Below, piece after piece: positions 17,165 through 26,438 of a stretch of DNA of 64,000 nt (positions are counted from its first letter, which is position 1; each line of letters begins with the position of its first letter). A program made the position numbers and the translations under genes. The notes under the pieces were generated by a model. That model worked only from the letters and a program-made list of their open reading frames with translations, ran no database searches and was not told where the DNA came from. Source of the stretch: CBDFLD01 sp965249005 (GTDB lineage Bacteria; Acidobacteriota; UBA6911); the NCBI GenBank assembly GCA_965249005.1, contig CBDFLD010000023.1:930001-994000 (forward strand), in the 5' to 3' direction.

Positions 17165-18784
17165 TCAGGACTTGGCGGGCTCCCTGCCTTCGGTTGCCTT
17201 CGTCTTGCCCTTTGTGGCCGTTGGGCTTTCCTTGTGAACCTTGCCCAGGACGTCCGGTAAATCGATTCCGGCCTGCTTCGCCAGCTCGTGGATGGGTGGC
17301 AAGGCGCCGATGAGACCTCGCAGGAAGTGACTCGTGGATCCCCCGGGACCATTGGCGCCGCCGTTGGCGCCCGAGTCCCAGACCGTCACCTTGTCGATCT
17401 TGAGATTCTGGATCGCCTTGACCTGTTCAGCCACCAGATCGGGAAGCTTCTCGATGATCAAGAGGGACGGCGCCAGATCCTTGCGATCTCCGCAGACGTT
17501 GATCAGGTGTTCATAGCCTGAGGCCTTCGCGTCGAGCACCTTTCGGACACCTTCCGCCTCAGCAATGTACCTGGCCAGAATGGCGTCGGCCTCGCCTTTG
17601 GCGATTCGGCGCAACTTTTCGGCTTCCGCCTCCGCGTCGATTTCTACCTTTTTCCGCTCGATCTGCTGCTGGGCGATCTGCGTCTTCTCGAGACGGGCCA
17701 GTTCCTGTTCCTTCTCGGCCAGGAGGACGTCTCTGGATGCATTGGCCAGTGCCACTTCTCCCCTCCGCGTGGCATCAGCCTCACGTTCCGCCAGCGTTGC
17801 CTCGTAGTCCGCTATGTTGGCCTTGGCCTCGTTTTCGCCCTTGACGGCATCGGATTCCAGATCGGCAACCCGTACGCGCCGGTCGGCCTCCGCCTCCTTT
17901 TTGCCCTGAACCGCCAGAGCCTCCTGTTGCGCGACAGCAATCTCTTGCTCGCGTCCCGCGTCGGCCTCCCCGGAGATGCCCTCGGCTTCGAGCTTGGCAA
18001 CTTGGACTCGCTGGTCTCGCTCGGCTGCTTTTTGTCCCGTGGCCGACTGGGCGTGCTGCTGTGCGACCTTTACCTGCATCTCACGATTTGCACTGGCCTC
18101 GCCGATCGATCCGGAACGGTTCGCCTCCGCGACCTCGATCTTCGCCTGGTTGATCGCCTCCGAGGCGGCTTTACGGCCCAGGGCCTCGATATAGCCCGAT
18201 TCGTCGGTGATGTCCCGAATGTTGACGTTGATCAACTCCAGACCGATCTTGTTGACTTCGGTGCTGACATTCTTGTTGACGAGATCGAGAAACTTCTCTC
18301 GATCCTGGTTGATTTCCTCGATCGAGAGTGTTGCGATCACGAGGCGCATCTGACCCAAAATGATGTCTCGGGCCTGAGTCGCAATGTCCGCCTCGGTTAA
18401 GCCCAACAGGCGTTCGGCGGCATTGTTCATGATCTCCGCTTGAGTGGAAATGCCGATCGTGAAGGTCGAGGGGACGTTGACCCGGATGTTCTTTTTCGAC
18501 AGGGCGCTGGTGAGCTCGATCTCGATGGTTTGCGGCTCCAGGTTGAGGTAGGCGTAGCTTTGCAGAAGGGGCAGAATGAAAGTCCCACCCCCATGAAGAC
18601 AGCGAGCCGCTCGTTCGCCGCCCACTTTGCCGTAGACGACCAGTACACGGTTGGACGGGCAGCGGCGGTACTGACGGACCAACAAGTTCAGGAAGAACAG
18701 TCCGAGGAGAACCGGAACGATGACCAGGGCCACCGCGCCAAAATTGAAACTAACCTGCAACAGAGGGATTGGTAGGATAGACAT
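17165..18784 (-). CDS. Flotillin-like SPFH-domain membrane scaffold protein
   Basis: A 539-residue protein that organises membrane microdomains. The ATG at 18784 begins MSILPIPLLQ and is followed by one membrane segment (about residues 14-37, GAVALVIVPVLLGLFFLNLL). An SPFH/Band 7 domain follows (about 45-220; KVGGERAARCLHGGGTFILP, TFTIGIS). A long Glu/Ala/Lys-rich coiled coil covers about 220-430, with the regularly spaced AEADRR and EANRSG pattern of flotillins. The C-terminal domain holds LIIEKLPDLVAEQVKAIQNL and a Gly/Asn-rich loop. A 35-codon membrane ORF ends eight bases upstream. In many genomes flotillin genes are preceded by a longer small membrane (NfeD/OB-fold) gene. Confidence 0.9.
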   Translation of the reverse strand: MSILPIPLLQVSFNFGAVALVIVPVLLGLFFLNLLVRQYRRCPSNRVLVVYGKVGGERAARCLHGGGTFILPLLQSYAYLNLEPQTIEIELTSALSKKNIRVNVPSTFTIGISTQAEIMNNAAERLLGLTEADIATQARDIILGQMRLVIATLSIEEINQDREKFLDLVNKNVSTEVNKIGLELINVNIRDITDESGYIEALGRKAASEAINQAKIEVAEANRSGSIGEASANREMQVKVAQQHAQSATGQKAAERDQRVQVAKLEAEGISGEADAGREQEIAVAQQEALAVQGKKEAEADRRVRVADLESDAVKGENEAKANIADYEATLAEREADATRRGEVALANASRDVLLAEKEQELARLEKTQIAQQQIERKKVEIDAEAEAEKLRRIAKGEADAILARYIAEAEGVRKVLDAKASGYEHLINVCGDRKDLAPSLLIIEKLPDLVAEQVKAIQNLKIDKVTVWDSGANGGANGPGGSTSHFLRGLIGALPPIHELAKQAGIDLPDVLGKVHKESPTATKGKTKATEGREPAKS

Positions 18785-18792
18785 GATGGAGC

Positions 18793-18900
18793 CTACCGCA
18801 CCAGGAAAAACAGTGTTCCCACCGCCGCCATGACGAGATACATCAGGGCATCGGTGCCACGCTCCACGAGGGCAGGCCAGTCGAAAATCAGATCCCACAT
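18793..18900 (-). CDS. 35-residue membrane peptide upstream of flotillin
   Basis: ATG at 18900 to TAG at 18793 encodes 35 residues: a short N-terminal part (MWDLIFDWPALVERGTDA) followed by one hydrophobic segment (LMYLVMAAVGTLFFLVR). It ends eight bases before the flotillin ATG, an operon-like spacing. The N-terminus resembles that of the roughly 200-residue membrane/OB-fold proteins commonly encoded before flotillins, but the soluble domain is absent. It may be a natural microprotein or what remains after a deletion. No strong ribosome site precedes it. Confidence 0.45.
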   Translation of the reverse strand: MWDLIFDWPALVERGTDALMYLVMAAVGTLFFLVR

Positions 18901-19201
18901 AGACAAAATCCGGCGGGCACTCTTGTTGTCTGAACCAGACACGCACCCGGAGTAAGACGGTCATTCCTTCGACCGAAAAAATTGGTTTTCAGAAGTACCT
19001 TCGACGCTAAGCCAGGAGCCATTTGAGGTCAAGCGCTTTTTCCGCCACGACCATGTCTCCACTTTCCTGGATAGACCTTGGATACTCCCGCTTTCGTGAA
19101 ACTCTACGCGCCGTATATACCCGCATCGCGTCATACTTATTCGGATGAATGTGGTACTAAGCTCGGCTCGTAGCGCCGGGTGGGTTGCTGAAAGCGGATA
19201 G
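18901..19201. other. Intergenic region upstream of the flotillin unit
   Basis: These 301 bases between the enoyl-CoA hydratase gene and the small membrane ORF hold no convincing gene. The only open frames are extensions or shadows of the neighbours. The flotillin promoter should lie here, but I could not identify its boxes. Confidence 0.5.
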
Positions 19202-19969
19202 CTATTTTTTGCGAAACGCCTCCGCCGCCTGAGCCGACTCATCGGATCGACCCGTGATGATGGCATGATGGACCTCGAGTTCCATCGCGGCTTCCAGATC
19301 GCGCTCGGACCCTTGGTCCAGCACAACCTTGGCCATGGACAGAGAAAGAGGGGGCTGATCCCGCAACTTTTCCACGAGCGTCGCGACGGTCGATTCTAGA
19401 TCCCCCGGCTCGACAACCTGATTGATGAGGCCGAGTTCCAACGCCCTTTCTGCGCCGAAATGTTCTCCCAGCATCAGCAATTCCTTGGCTGTCGCCAAGC
19501 CTATCGAACGGGGAAGAACATGCGAGATGCCGCCGGTGACGCTCAGGCCAACACTGACCTCGGGGAACCCGAACTGCGCATCACGCGAGGCAACGATAAG
19601 GTCGCAACAAAGAGCAAATTCACACCCGGCACCCAGGGCATATCCCTGGACCGACGCCACGACGGGGAACAATGCTCTGCGTACCTTCCGGGTCACATCC
19701 TGAATCCTTTGGGTCCGTCTCAAGTGCTCTCTTTCGTCCACTGGAGCTTCGTCGTGACGAAGATCGAAACCCGCGCAAAACGCGCGGCCGCGGCCGGATA
19801 GAACCGCCACACGAACCTGATCCTCGCAGGCTCGATCCAACGCGATGCACAAGTCCTCTACGAGCGCGGGCGTGACGGCGTTGAGGCGATGCGGACGATT
19901 CAGATAGATCCGGGCAATGGAATTTTCCAATTCGTAATCCACTGTGCGTTCCGAGGTTTGTTTCGACAT
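19202..19969 (-). CDS. Enoyl-CoA hydratase/isomerase family protein
   Basis: A 255-residue crotonase-fold enzyme. The start is the ATG at 19969 (MSKQTSERTVDYE), which has GGGAGGA upstream; an upstream in-frame ATG at 20083 adds an unconserved tail. Oxyanion-hole blocks GRAFCAGFDLR (about 66-76) and ALGAGCEFALCCDLIVA (about 107-123) are present. Both glutamates used by true hydratases are kept, in GCEFAL and in FPEVSVG. Hydration of a trans-2-enoyl-CoA in fatty-acid or aromatic breakdown is therefore likely. No other beta-oxidation gene is adjacent. Confidence 0.9.
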   Translation of the reverse strand: MSKQTSERTVDYELENSIARIYLNRPHRLNAVTPALVEDLCIALDRACEDQVRVAVLSGRGRAFCAGFDLRHDEAPVDEREHLRRTQRIQDVTRKVRRALFPVVASVQGYALGAGCEFALCCDLIVASRDAQFGFPEVSVGLSVTGGISHVLPRSIGLATAKELLMLGEHFGAERALELGLINQVVEPGDLESTVATLVEKLRDQPPLSLSMAKVVLDQGSERDLEAAMELEVHHAIITGRSDESAQAAEAFRKK

Positions 19970-20186
19970 AAAGGGATCCTCCCTTTTCGACGGGAAGCGT
20001 TGTGAGTGGGCGCCGGCGAAGGCCACAACCGAAGTGGCAAGCCTATCACATTCGTATCGAACAGTGGTCCGGTCATCACCCAAGACTCTGGTGATCTATT
20101 TCCACTTTGGTGCGGGCGTTTGTGGGGCGCGGGGGCTGGGTTAAGGGTGTTCTATCGATATCGCCACGTATGCACGGACCGAGCCC

Positions 20187-21752
20187 TTAGTTCGGCTGCG
20201 TGAGACGTCTGTGTTCGAAATATCTACGTAGTCGCTCGATTTCAACGCTGCATCGTTCGTCATCCCAGGGAAAGAGCTGACACACTTCTGTGGCCAAGGC
20301 CATCGCCTTCTCTGGTTGTGCTCCAACTGTTGTTCTTCGCAGAATGAGGTCATCGAGATGACGCACGGATTCTTCCTCGATGATCTGTGCGATACGGGAT
20401 TTCCAGGTGGGATCTCTGTCTCCTTTGACGTCCAGGTCTGCGTTCAAAACCAGCGGGACGCCGCTCGGGAGAGACGGCGCTCTTTGGGTCCGAACGCTTT
20501 TGGGAAGGCTTGGAAGGACGCGATGCAGGGTCTTCTCGGCGACGAGGCGAGCGGTTGTGAACTTGACCCCGGAAATACTGTAGAGGCCTTCTGGACCACC
20601 GGAAGATCCGTGGTCCAGGATGACCTCGCGGTGAGTCGGCCAGGAGGTGTTGCTGTCTCTGGCAGGCAAGAGACCGGCGGAAACGTGAAGGATGTCTTTC
20701 GCGTCCAGGTTCAACCCTGGAATGGACTGGTTGAGCGTGTTCAAGAACTGCAGGACCGACGCGGATTCGGGCATTGGATCTGCCGTTTTGCCACTCCATG
20801 GCTCGTGCACGGTGCCGGCGAGCAAGAGGTCCTTCCACGGGTGGATGAAGTACGTTTGAGCTCGGGGCTGTCGCGGTGTGATCGCCAAAGCGCAATCCGA
20901 GAGTGCCTTCTTGTTGAACAGGACGTTCCACCCGATCGACTTCCTGAATAGCTGCTCGTAATCCCGATCGAAGCGGGCCGCTACGGTACGGCACCAGGGT
21001 CCGGCGGTGTTCACGACCGTCCTCGAACGGAACTTGTAGCTCTCACCGGTCTCTCTGTCGACGGCAACCACCCCATCGACCTTGCCCTTGTTGAGGATGA
21101 GTTCTCTTGCCTCGAAATAGTTGAGTGCGCTGGTCCCTAGCTGGCATGCCCATTTCAGGATCGTGATAACGAGTCGCTGAGAATCTGTCATGCTGGCATC
21201 GTACCAAAGCGCTGCCCCGTGCAATCCCTTCCTGTCCACGAGCGGGAAGGCTCTTTCGACTTGCTCGGCCGTCAAGAGTTTTCCCGGGGACAAGTGATGG
21301 CTTGAACCGACGCCACGGTTACGTCTGCAGGAAAGTAGATCGTTGAGTTTCATTGCCGTTCGTAGCACCGGCCGGCTGTGAAAGCCTTCGCCATAAAGCG
21401 GCATGAGACATTGCAAGGGTCGAACCAGTTCCGGAAAATGGCGCAGGAACCAACGCCGCTCGAGCAACGATTCGAAGAACCTGCGGAAGTCCAAAGACTG
21501 AAGATAGCGGAGTCCACCATGGACGATACGAAGGCTGTTGAAGCTGGTAGCACCGCCAAAATCCTCGCGCTCGCACAGTAAGGTCCGGAGACCGGATTGC
21601 GAAGCAACGAGCGCCATGCAAACGCCGTAGATACCGCCTCCCACGACGACGAGATCATAGGAGCGGGTAGCGTCTTTCCTAGGATTTCGCTCAATCCGCG
21701 CGACTGTCTTTGTCATCGCGACTGTCTTTGTCATCTTGTTGGTTTCGGACAC
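20187..21752 (-). CDS. FAD-dependent glycerol-3-phosphate dehydrogenase/oxidase (GlpD-like)
   Basis: A 521-residue flavoprotein of the DAO superfamily. The N-terminal dinucleotide motif is VVVGGGIYGVCMALVAS (about residues 34-50), followed by FGGATSFNSLRIVHGGLRYL, the GlpD-type block that binds FAD and substrate. Further family blocks are SIGWNVLFNK and FIHPWKDLLLAGTVHEPW, and a C-terminal helical domain. The start is a GTG at 21752 with GGAG eight bases upstream; an ATG at 21734 is also possible. An 18-base tandem duplication encodes MTKTVA twice at the N-terminus. It oxidises glycerol 3-phosphate or a related alcohol and passes electrons on. The start overlaps remnants of two older genes. 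Confidence 0.85.
   Translation of the reverse strand: MSETNKMTKTVAMTKTVARIERNPRKDATRSYDLVVVGGGIYGVCMALVASQSGLRTLLCEREDFGGATSFNSLRIVHGGLRYLQSLDFRRFFESLLERRWFLRHFPELVRPLQCLMPLYGEGFHSRPVLRTAMKLNDLLSCRRNRGVGSSHHLSPGKLLTAEQVERAFPLVDRKGLHGAALWYDASMTDSQRLVITILKWACQLGTSALNYFEARELILNKGKVDGVVAVDRETGESYKFRSRTVVNTAGPWCRTVAARFDRDYEQLFRKSIGWNVLFNKKALSDCALAITPRQPRAQTYFIHPWKDLLLAGTVHEPWSGKTADPMPESASVLQFLNTLNQSIPGLNLDAKDILHVSAGLLPARDSNTSWPTHREVILDHGSSGGPEGLYSISGVKFTTARLVAEKTLHRVLPSLPKSVRTQRAPSLPSGVPLVLNADLDVKGDRDPTWKSRIAQIIEEESVRHLDDLILRRTTVGAQPEKAMALATEVCQLFPWDDERCSVEIERLRRYFEHRRLTQPN
21700..21735. repeat. 18-base perfect tandem duplication
   Basis: Two adjacent identical copies of GCGACTGTCTTTGTCATC, at 21700-21717 and 21718-21735. 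They lie in the 5' end of the GlpD-like gene and duplicate the hexapeptide MTKTVA without breaking the frame. Confidence 0.9.
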
Positions 21753-21987
21753 CAGCCATGCTCCATGTACCAGTCGGCGGTCATTCTGATCCCTTCCACG
21801 TTGGGCTCGAGAAGAAGTGAAGACACAACATCATGACCTGGTGAATGAGCGACACGAGCAAGGCTATTGCAAGAACGAAATGGCGGCCACGGTAACGAGC
21901 GAAGGTACCGGTGAATTTGTCCAGGCGAGTCACTCGAGTCAAAACGTAAGCGCGCCCGAAGACCCCATAAGCCTTGCAAACCTTCAA
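21731..21987 (-). pseudogene. Scar of two gene fragments: sulfotransferase-like N-terminus joined to epimerase-like C-terminus
   Basis: The minus strand from an ATG at 21987 reads MKVCKAYGVFGRAYVLTRV and then a basic and hydrophobic segment (RYRGRHFVLAIALLVSLIHQ). This resembles the membrane N-terminus of a bacterial sulfotransferase-like family. The frame soon ends at 21781. In another frame, ending at 21731, the same stretch continues with EPNVEGIRMTADWYMEHGW, which looks like the C-terminal tail of an NDP-sugar epimerase. I infer that a deletion joined the start of one gene to the end of another. The remnant overlaps the GlpD-like start. The family assignments rest on recognition by eye only. 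The 130 bases from 21988 to 22118 hold nothing I can identify. Confidence 0.35.
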
Positions 21988-22118
21988 GTTACAATTGTCT
22001 TATCGCGTTGGAATTGGGGGAACATTATGGATTTGAGAGGACCGGAGTGGGGCCATCGGCAGCAGGCCCGGCGCCGGAGACCGAATGTATGGAAGGAGCC
22101 ACGAGGCCTGGCTGTGGT

Positions 22119-24191
22119 TCAAGGCCCAATGACCCAGATCGGACTGGACCACGCCATGTTCGTGTCCTGCTGGGTAACACGGACGTAGTAGTAGGCTTGG
22201 CCGCCGGGCCGGGTCTCGTCCCGCCACTGAAAGCTGGCTTCGGGGCCGCGCCCCGGGAAGGAATAGGCGATTTCATCGTTTCGGATCAATTCGACTGCCC
22301 TCAGATCGGTCGTCCCGATCACCTTCACTCGTAGTTCGCGGGGCGCGCTTTCCTCTGCCGAGATCACGGATCCCATGCCATGGCCATTGAGCTCGAAATC
22401 GAGAATGATCCGGACTCCTGTGGTGGCGTAGACGCTCCGATCCCATAGGGCTGAAAATATTTCTTTCCGCCCGAGCGACGGCGCGATTGCAGCGACGAGC
22501 CCGTTGTGCCAAGAGCGGAAATGGCGGAGCCAATCACCATAGCCGGGTCGACCCGCATGCTCGTCGCCCGAGCCTATGCAACCGAGGCGCAGGCCTCGCT
22601 TCAGCGCATCCTGGTAGTTTCGGCGTTTCTTCGGCTTCAAGGGAAGCACATAGGGGCGGAGGTCCGGATCGTGAGCCTCCGAGTTTCCCCACACCGAGTA
22701 GATCTCGTTGAGCCGCACGACTTCGTCGTCGAAATCTTCCCAACCGCCCCCGGCGTGGTTGTGGGGCACGGCGATGACCTGTCGGGAACCGAATGAACGC
22801 AGCTTCTCCCAGAACTCCTGCTTGCTCATGACTGGAGAGTAGACGGAGTCGTAGTCGGCGCGGTCTTGCAGGAAGAGATGTTCACGTGTCCCCCGCCTGT
22901 CACGGTCTGTTCATAGCCACTGAAGGTTACGAATCGTCCGTCGTCCAAGAACCTCTGCGCTGCTCGTCTCTGGGGCGATTTGACTCCGTTGCTGTGGTCG
23001 CTGATGGCACAAAAATCGAGGGCCCCCATTTCCCTGCCGTAGCGATACGCATCCGATACCGTGTTGAGCCCGTCGGATTCCCAGGTGTGGATGTGAAGGT
23101 CTCCCCAGTAGACTCGATCTTGTTCGTCAGGGATGATCTCGATCGGATTGCTGACTCCAGCAAGTCCGCTCGCCGGGTCTCGAACCTTGAGCCGATAGAC
23201 GCCGGTTCTGTGGATCTGGCCGGCGCCTGTGAACCGGACGAAGGGCTCGTTGGCGTCCGAGAAGGAATACTCGGCGGGTTGCACGACATCATTTTGGGGC
23301 TGAAATTGGATGGTTCCGGCATATCCTGATGCTGGATTCCCTCGTGGATCGCGAACGACGACCTGAATATCAAAGGCATGTCGGACTCGCACGCGTGAGG
23401 GAACAAAGACGTCCAGGGTCCGAGCCTCGCGGCCGATGGTCCGGATGCGCGGAGGCCGATCCACGTAGAAGAACTCCTTGGCGGCTCCCAGAAGGCGAGC
23501 CGGTCCGAAAGGTCGTTTGCCCTGCTCGCTGATCCAGGCTCCTTCGTTGAACTTGACCCAATCCATCTGGCGGAACACCATCGTGTTGAACTCGAATTGC
23601 GAGCTGAAGTACGCAGTGAGGGCGCCGGGTCCGCCATGGCGACGATCTCCGTAGACGATCTGGATCCAGTCGCCCTCCTCGAGCGGCGCGCCGGCTACCG
23701 CAACCCACAGATTGAGGCCCTCACCCAAACGAGTGGAGTCTTTCCAGCTGGTGAAGAGCCTGATCTTCGTGGCCGGGTTGGATGCGGTCGCGGTGCAAAG
23801 ACCGGCCGAGGTCGAGGTCGCCTTTTCTACCGGGTTGTTGTAGCCGAGTTGCGATGGGAAGCCTTGCTCCAATGTCATGGGTCCAGACCAACCGTGCGGA
23901 ATGTAGACCAAGAGTCCGTCGTCCACGGCCAGACCGGACAGCCCGACCTCGAACGTCAACGTCCAGGTTCCCGCTTCTCCGGTACGGCTTGATGCGCATG
24001 ATGCCGGCGTCGGAACGCACGGGTTGTTTTCCGTAGTTTTGTATCGGTCCGCTCCGTCCGAGCCGCTCGCGGTCTTCTTCCGCGCGCTCCTCGGAAGGTC
24101 GAACGTCGAAACGGCGAGTCTCCGGCGTGAGGGATGTCGCGAACAGTGCCGCCGCCGCAAAGAGAATGCCCCAGGGCAGAGAAGATCGCAT
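22119..24191 (-). pseudogene. DUF3604-family metallohydrolase broken by two frameshifts
   Basis: Three reading frames join into one exported protein of about 690 residues. The first frame starts at the ATG at 24191 (GAGGA upstream) with a signal peptide (MRSSLPWGILFAAAALF). It breaks near 23985 where the sense switches to TGEAGTWTLTFEVGLSG. The second frame carries WGDLHIHTWESDGL and ISDHSNG and breaks near 22875. There the homologous continuation FLQDRADYDSVYSPV lies in the third frame and leads into VPHNHAGGGW, GSGDEHAGRPG and the C-terminal strand MAWSSPIWV. All PHP-like metal motifs survive but in different frames. Either the gene is dead or two indels are assembly errors. A paralogue lies at 54807-57573. 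Confidence 0.8.
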
Positions 24192-24357
24192 CGGCTTTTT
24201 CCTCGATTTGTGTGGTGACGCTTCCATTGCGTGTTTTCATCATACAATACGGCAATCGAAGGGTCGATTTGTTGCGGTCGACCTGCTCGCCGGATAACAT
24301 CGGAGGCGCGAATCGGCCGTACATTCTGTGATGCCGTCACCCTGGAGGAGGTCCCAT

Positions 24358-25536
24358 ATGAAACGAATTCGCCCTGTTTTGATCTGCACCATTCTCATAT
24401 GTATAGGGATGCTTTGCACGAGGCATCCGGCTTGGGCTCAAAGCCCGGACCTGCAGCCTCCGTCGAAGATGAAGAAATGGCTGGAAGAAATGACGGCGGC
24501 GCACGACATCCGGTTGAAGGATTGGCAGCCTGAGAGCAACGCCGTGGTCCCGGTGACCAAAATCCAAAGCGCGAAGTATCCGATTATTGACGTCCACAAA
24601 CACGTCGCGCGGCCCATTTATCCGGTCGACCCCCAAAACATTGCTCGCGGTGTTCGAGTGATGGATCAGATGAACGTTCAGGCCGTGGTCAATCTTACCG
24701 GAGGCTGGGGGGATCAACTTCGGGAGAATGTCCAGAACCTCAGCGGGAAGTATCCGGGCCGCTTCATCGTCTGCGCGCTGATGGATTGGAGCAAAATCAA
24801 CGAGCCGGACTTTTCCGAGCAGGCGGCGCAAAGCCTCGAGCAGGCGTATCAGGCGGGGGCACGATGCCTGAAGATCTCCAAGATTCTCGGCCTGTACCTC
24901 AAAGACAGTTCCGGGAAGTTCGTCCCGGTCAACGATCTCCGGCTCGATCCCGTTTGGGCCAAGTGTGGCGAGCTGAAGATGCCGGTCTTGATCCATACGG
25001 CGGATCCCATTGCTTTCTTCAGACCCTGGGACAGCAAGAACGAATCGTACTTGTCCTTGATCCGGAGACCGGAGTGGTACTTCAATGGAAAGGACTTCGA
25101 GGGGATTCCTCGCTACACCCACGAGGAGCTGATGCGACAGCGCAACGCGATCGTGGAGCGTCATCCAAAGACGCAGTTCGTCGGATTGCACTACGCCAGC
25201 CTCGCGCACGATCTGGCGGCTGTGGGAAGATTGCTGGACCGCTATCCCAATTTGACCGTCGAGATGGGAGCGCGCAATTGGGCTCTGGGCTCGGTTCCCA
25301 ACAGCGGTCGAAAATTCGCCCTCCGGTATCAGGACCGGATTCTGTTCGGAACCGATGGAGAGATACGCGGGCCACAGTTTGCCGAGTACATCCGGACCCT
25401 GGAGACCGATGACGACAGGATCACATTCCGTGTGCCGCGACCCTGGGGCCCGATTCACGGGGTGAATCTACCGGACGAAGTGTTACGCAAGATCTATCAC
25501 GACAACGCCCAGAAACTCTTTCCCTTTCTCGATTGA
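24358..25536 (+). CDS. Exported amidohydrolase-family metalloenzyme
   Basis: A 392-residue TIM-barrel hydrolase (Amidohydro_2 type). The ATG at 24358 follows GGAGGAG at seven bases and begins a Sec signal peptide (MKRIRPVLICTILICIGML, cleavage after AWA). The metal motif DVHKHVARP is at about residues 78-86. Later barrel-strand residues include PVLIHTADP (about 208-216), FVGLHYASL, NLTVEMGAR and ILFGTDGE (the usual Asp near the C-terminus). Such enzymes hydrolyse or decarboxylate small carbonyl or amide compounds. It is divergent from the broken DUF3604 gene; a functional link is possible but not shown. Confidence 0.85.
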   Translation: MKRIRPVLICTILICIGMLCTRHPAWAQSPDLQPPSKMKKWLEEMTAAHDIRLKDWQPESNAVVPVTKIQSAKYPIIDVHKHVARPIYPVDPQNIARGVRVMDQMNVQAVVNLTGGWGDQLRENVQNLSGKYPGRFIVCALMDWSKINEPDFSEQAAQSLEQAYQAGARCLKISKILGLYLKDSSGKFVPVNDLRLDPVWAKCGELKMPVLIHTADPIAFFRPWDSKNESYLSLIRRPEWYFNGKDFEGIPRYTHEELMRQRNAIVERHPKTQFVGLHYASLAHDLAAVGRLLDRYPNLTVEMGARNWALGSVPNSGRKFALRYQDRILFGTDGEIRGPQFAEYIRTLETDDDRITFRVPRPWGPIHGVNLPDEVLRKIYHDNAQKLFPFLD

Positions 25537-25625
25537 GTGGAGTGAACTGACTCTCTGCGAGCTTCATACGGTTTCGAGCAACAATTTGCTAAAACGCACG
25601 CTTCTGCGTGAGCTACAATCATTTG

Positions 25626-25844
25626 ATGAGCGGTAATGAGTCCAACCCTGTTTCTTCGCGCGGAAAGGCGTATCAGAGCGCCGTCGACTACGGGATCGAT
25701 ATGTCCCAGCTCGAATTCCTTTTGACCCTCACCCCCCTGGAACGGATACGCTATCATGACCGGGCGTTGAATCTCGTAGCGTCCGTTCGGGCGGCTGGAA
25801 TCCGATACTATGGTTTCGACCCTCGATCTCCTGAAACGTCTTAA
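25626..25844 (+). CDS. Small protein paired with a nucleotidyltransferase
   Basis: About 72 residues from the ATG at 25626, or 78 from a GTG at 25608; no strong ribosome site decides. The sequence ends LTPLERIRYHDRALNLVASV then a short tail. It has the look of the small helical proteins often found directly before nucleotidyltransferase genes. It overlaps the next gene by 35 bases, which implies translational coupling. It might be the partner of a toxin-antitoxin-like pair. Confidence 0.6.
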   Translation: MSGNESNPVSSRGKAYQSAVDYGIDMSQLEFLLTLTPLERIRYHDRALNLVASVRAAGIRYYGFDPRSPETS

Positions 25845-26301
25845 ACAGCATCAAGTCGAATTCGTCGTTGTCGGCGGAATTGCAGGGGTTTTCCACGGCT
25901 CACAACTCGTGACCCAAGACGTCGACGTTTGCGCACCGTTGACGCTCGAGAATTTGGAAAGGATAGTTCGTGCGCTTCGAGGACTTTCTCCCCGCTTTCG
26001 GATGCATCCCAAGCTGATTCCGTTGGGGGATGACGTGAAAGAGTTACTCAGTTTCAAGAATCTCAACCTCGTCACCGATCAGGGACAGCTGGATATCCTT
26101 TCAGAAATCACCGGCATTGGTGACTACGACAGAGTTGCGCCCCAAACGATTTCCATCGACATTGATGGAGTCGAATGTCAGGTATTGAGTCTTGACGCCC
26201 TGATCAAGTCCAAGAAGGCGATGAATCTCCCCAAAGACCGTCAAGCCGTCATAGAGCTAGAGGCCATCCGACATCGCCTGAAAAAAGCTGAAAGCTCTTA
26301 G
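25810..26301 (+). CDS. Nucleotidyltransferase-fold protein (MNT/AbiEii-like)
   Basis: A 163-residue protein whose N-terminal half carries a nucleotidyltransferase signature: VVVGGIAGVFHGSQ (about residues 19-32) followed by VTQDVDVCA with the two metal-binding aspartates (D-x-D). The C-terminal half (DALIKSKKAMNLPKDRQAV) has the Lys-rich helix and the Arg/Gln pattern common to this family. It could transfer a nucleotide to a protein or tRNA. The 35-base overlap with the small upstream gene suggests a two-component unit. It is convergent with the MFS operon. Confidence 0.75.
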   Translation: MVSTLDLLKRLKQHQVEFVVVGGIAGVFHGSQLVTQDVDVCAPLTLENLERIVRALRGLSPRFRMHPKLIPLGDDVKELLSFKNLNLVTDQGQLDILSEITGIGDYDRVAPQTISIDIDGVECQVLSLDALIKSKKAMNLPKDRQAVIELEAIRHRLKKAESS

Positions 26302-26363
26302 CTGACTGCTCTTAAGTAACTGCTCGCGGATCTGCCGCTATGCGTGTAACGTAGCAAATCATC

Positions 26364-26379
26364 AAAAACCACGGTTTTT
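26364..26379. terminator. Small inverted repeat between convergent genes
   Basis: AAAAACC and GGTTTTT are perfect inverted copies around two bases, giving a short A/T-flanked hairpin between the nucleotidyltransferase gene and the convergent MFS gene. It suits a bidirectional terminator, though the GC part of the stem is weak. Confidence 0.3.
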
Positions 26380-26438
26380 CACGGTGCGCTGCGCAGTTAC
26401 GTTCCCAAGCGACTGGCGCGTTTTGAAAGCCGGAGGCT

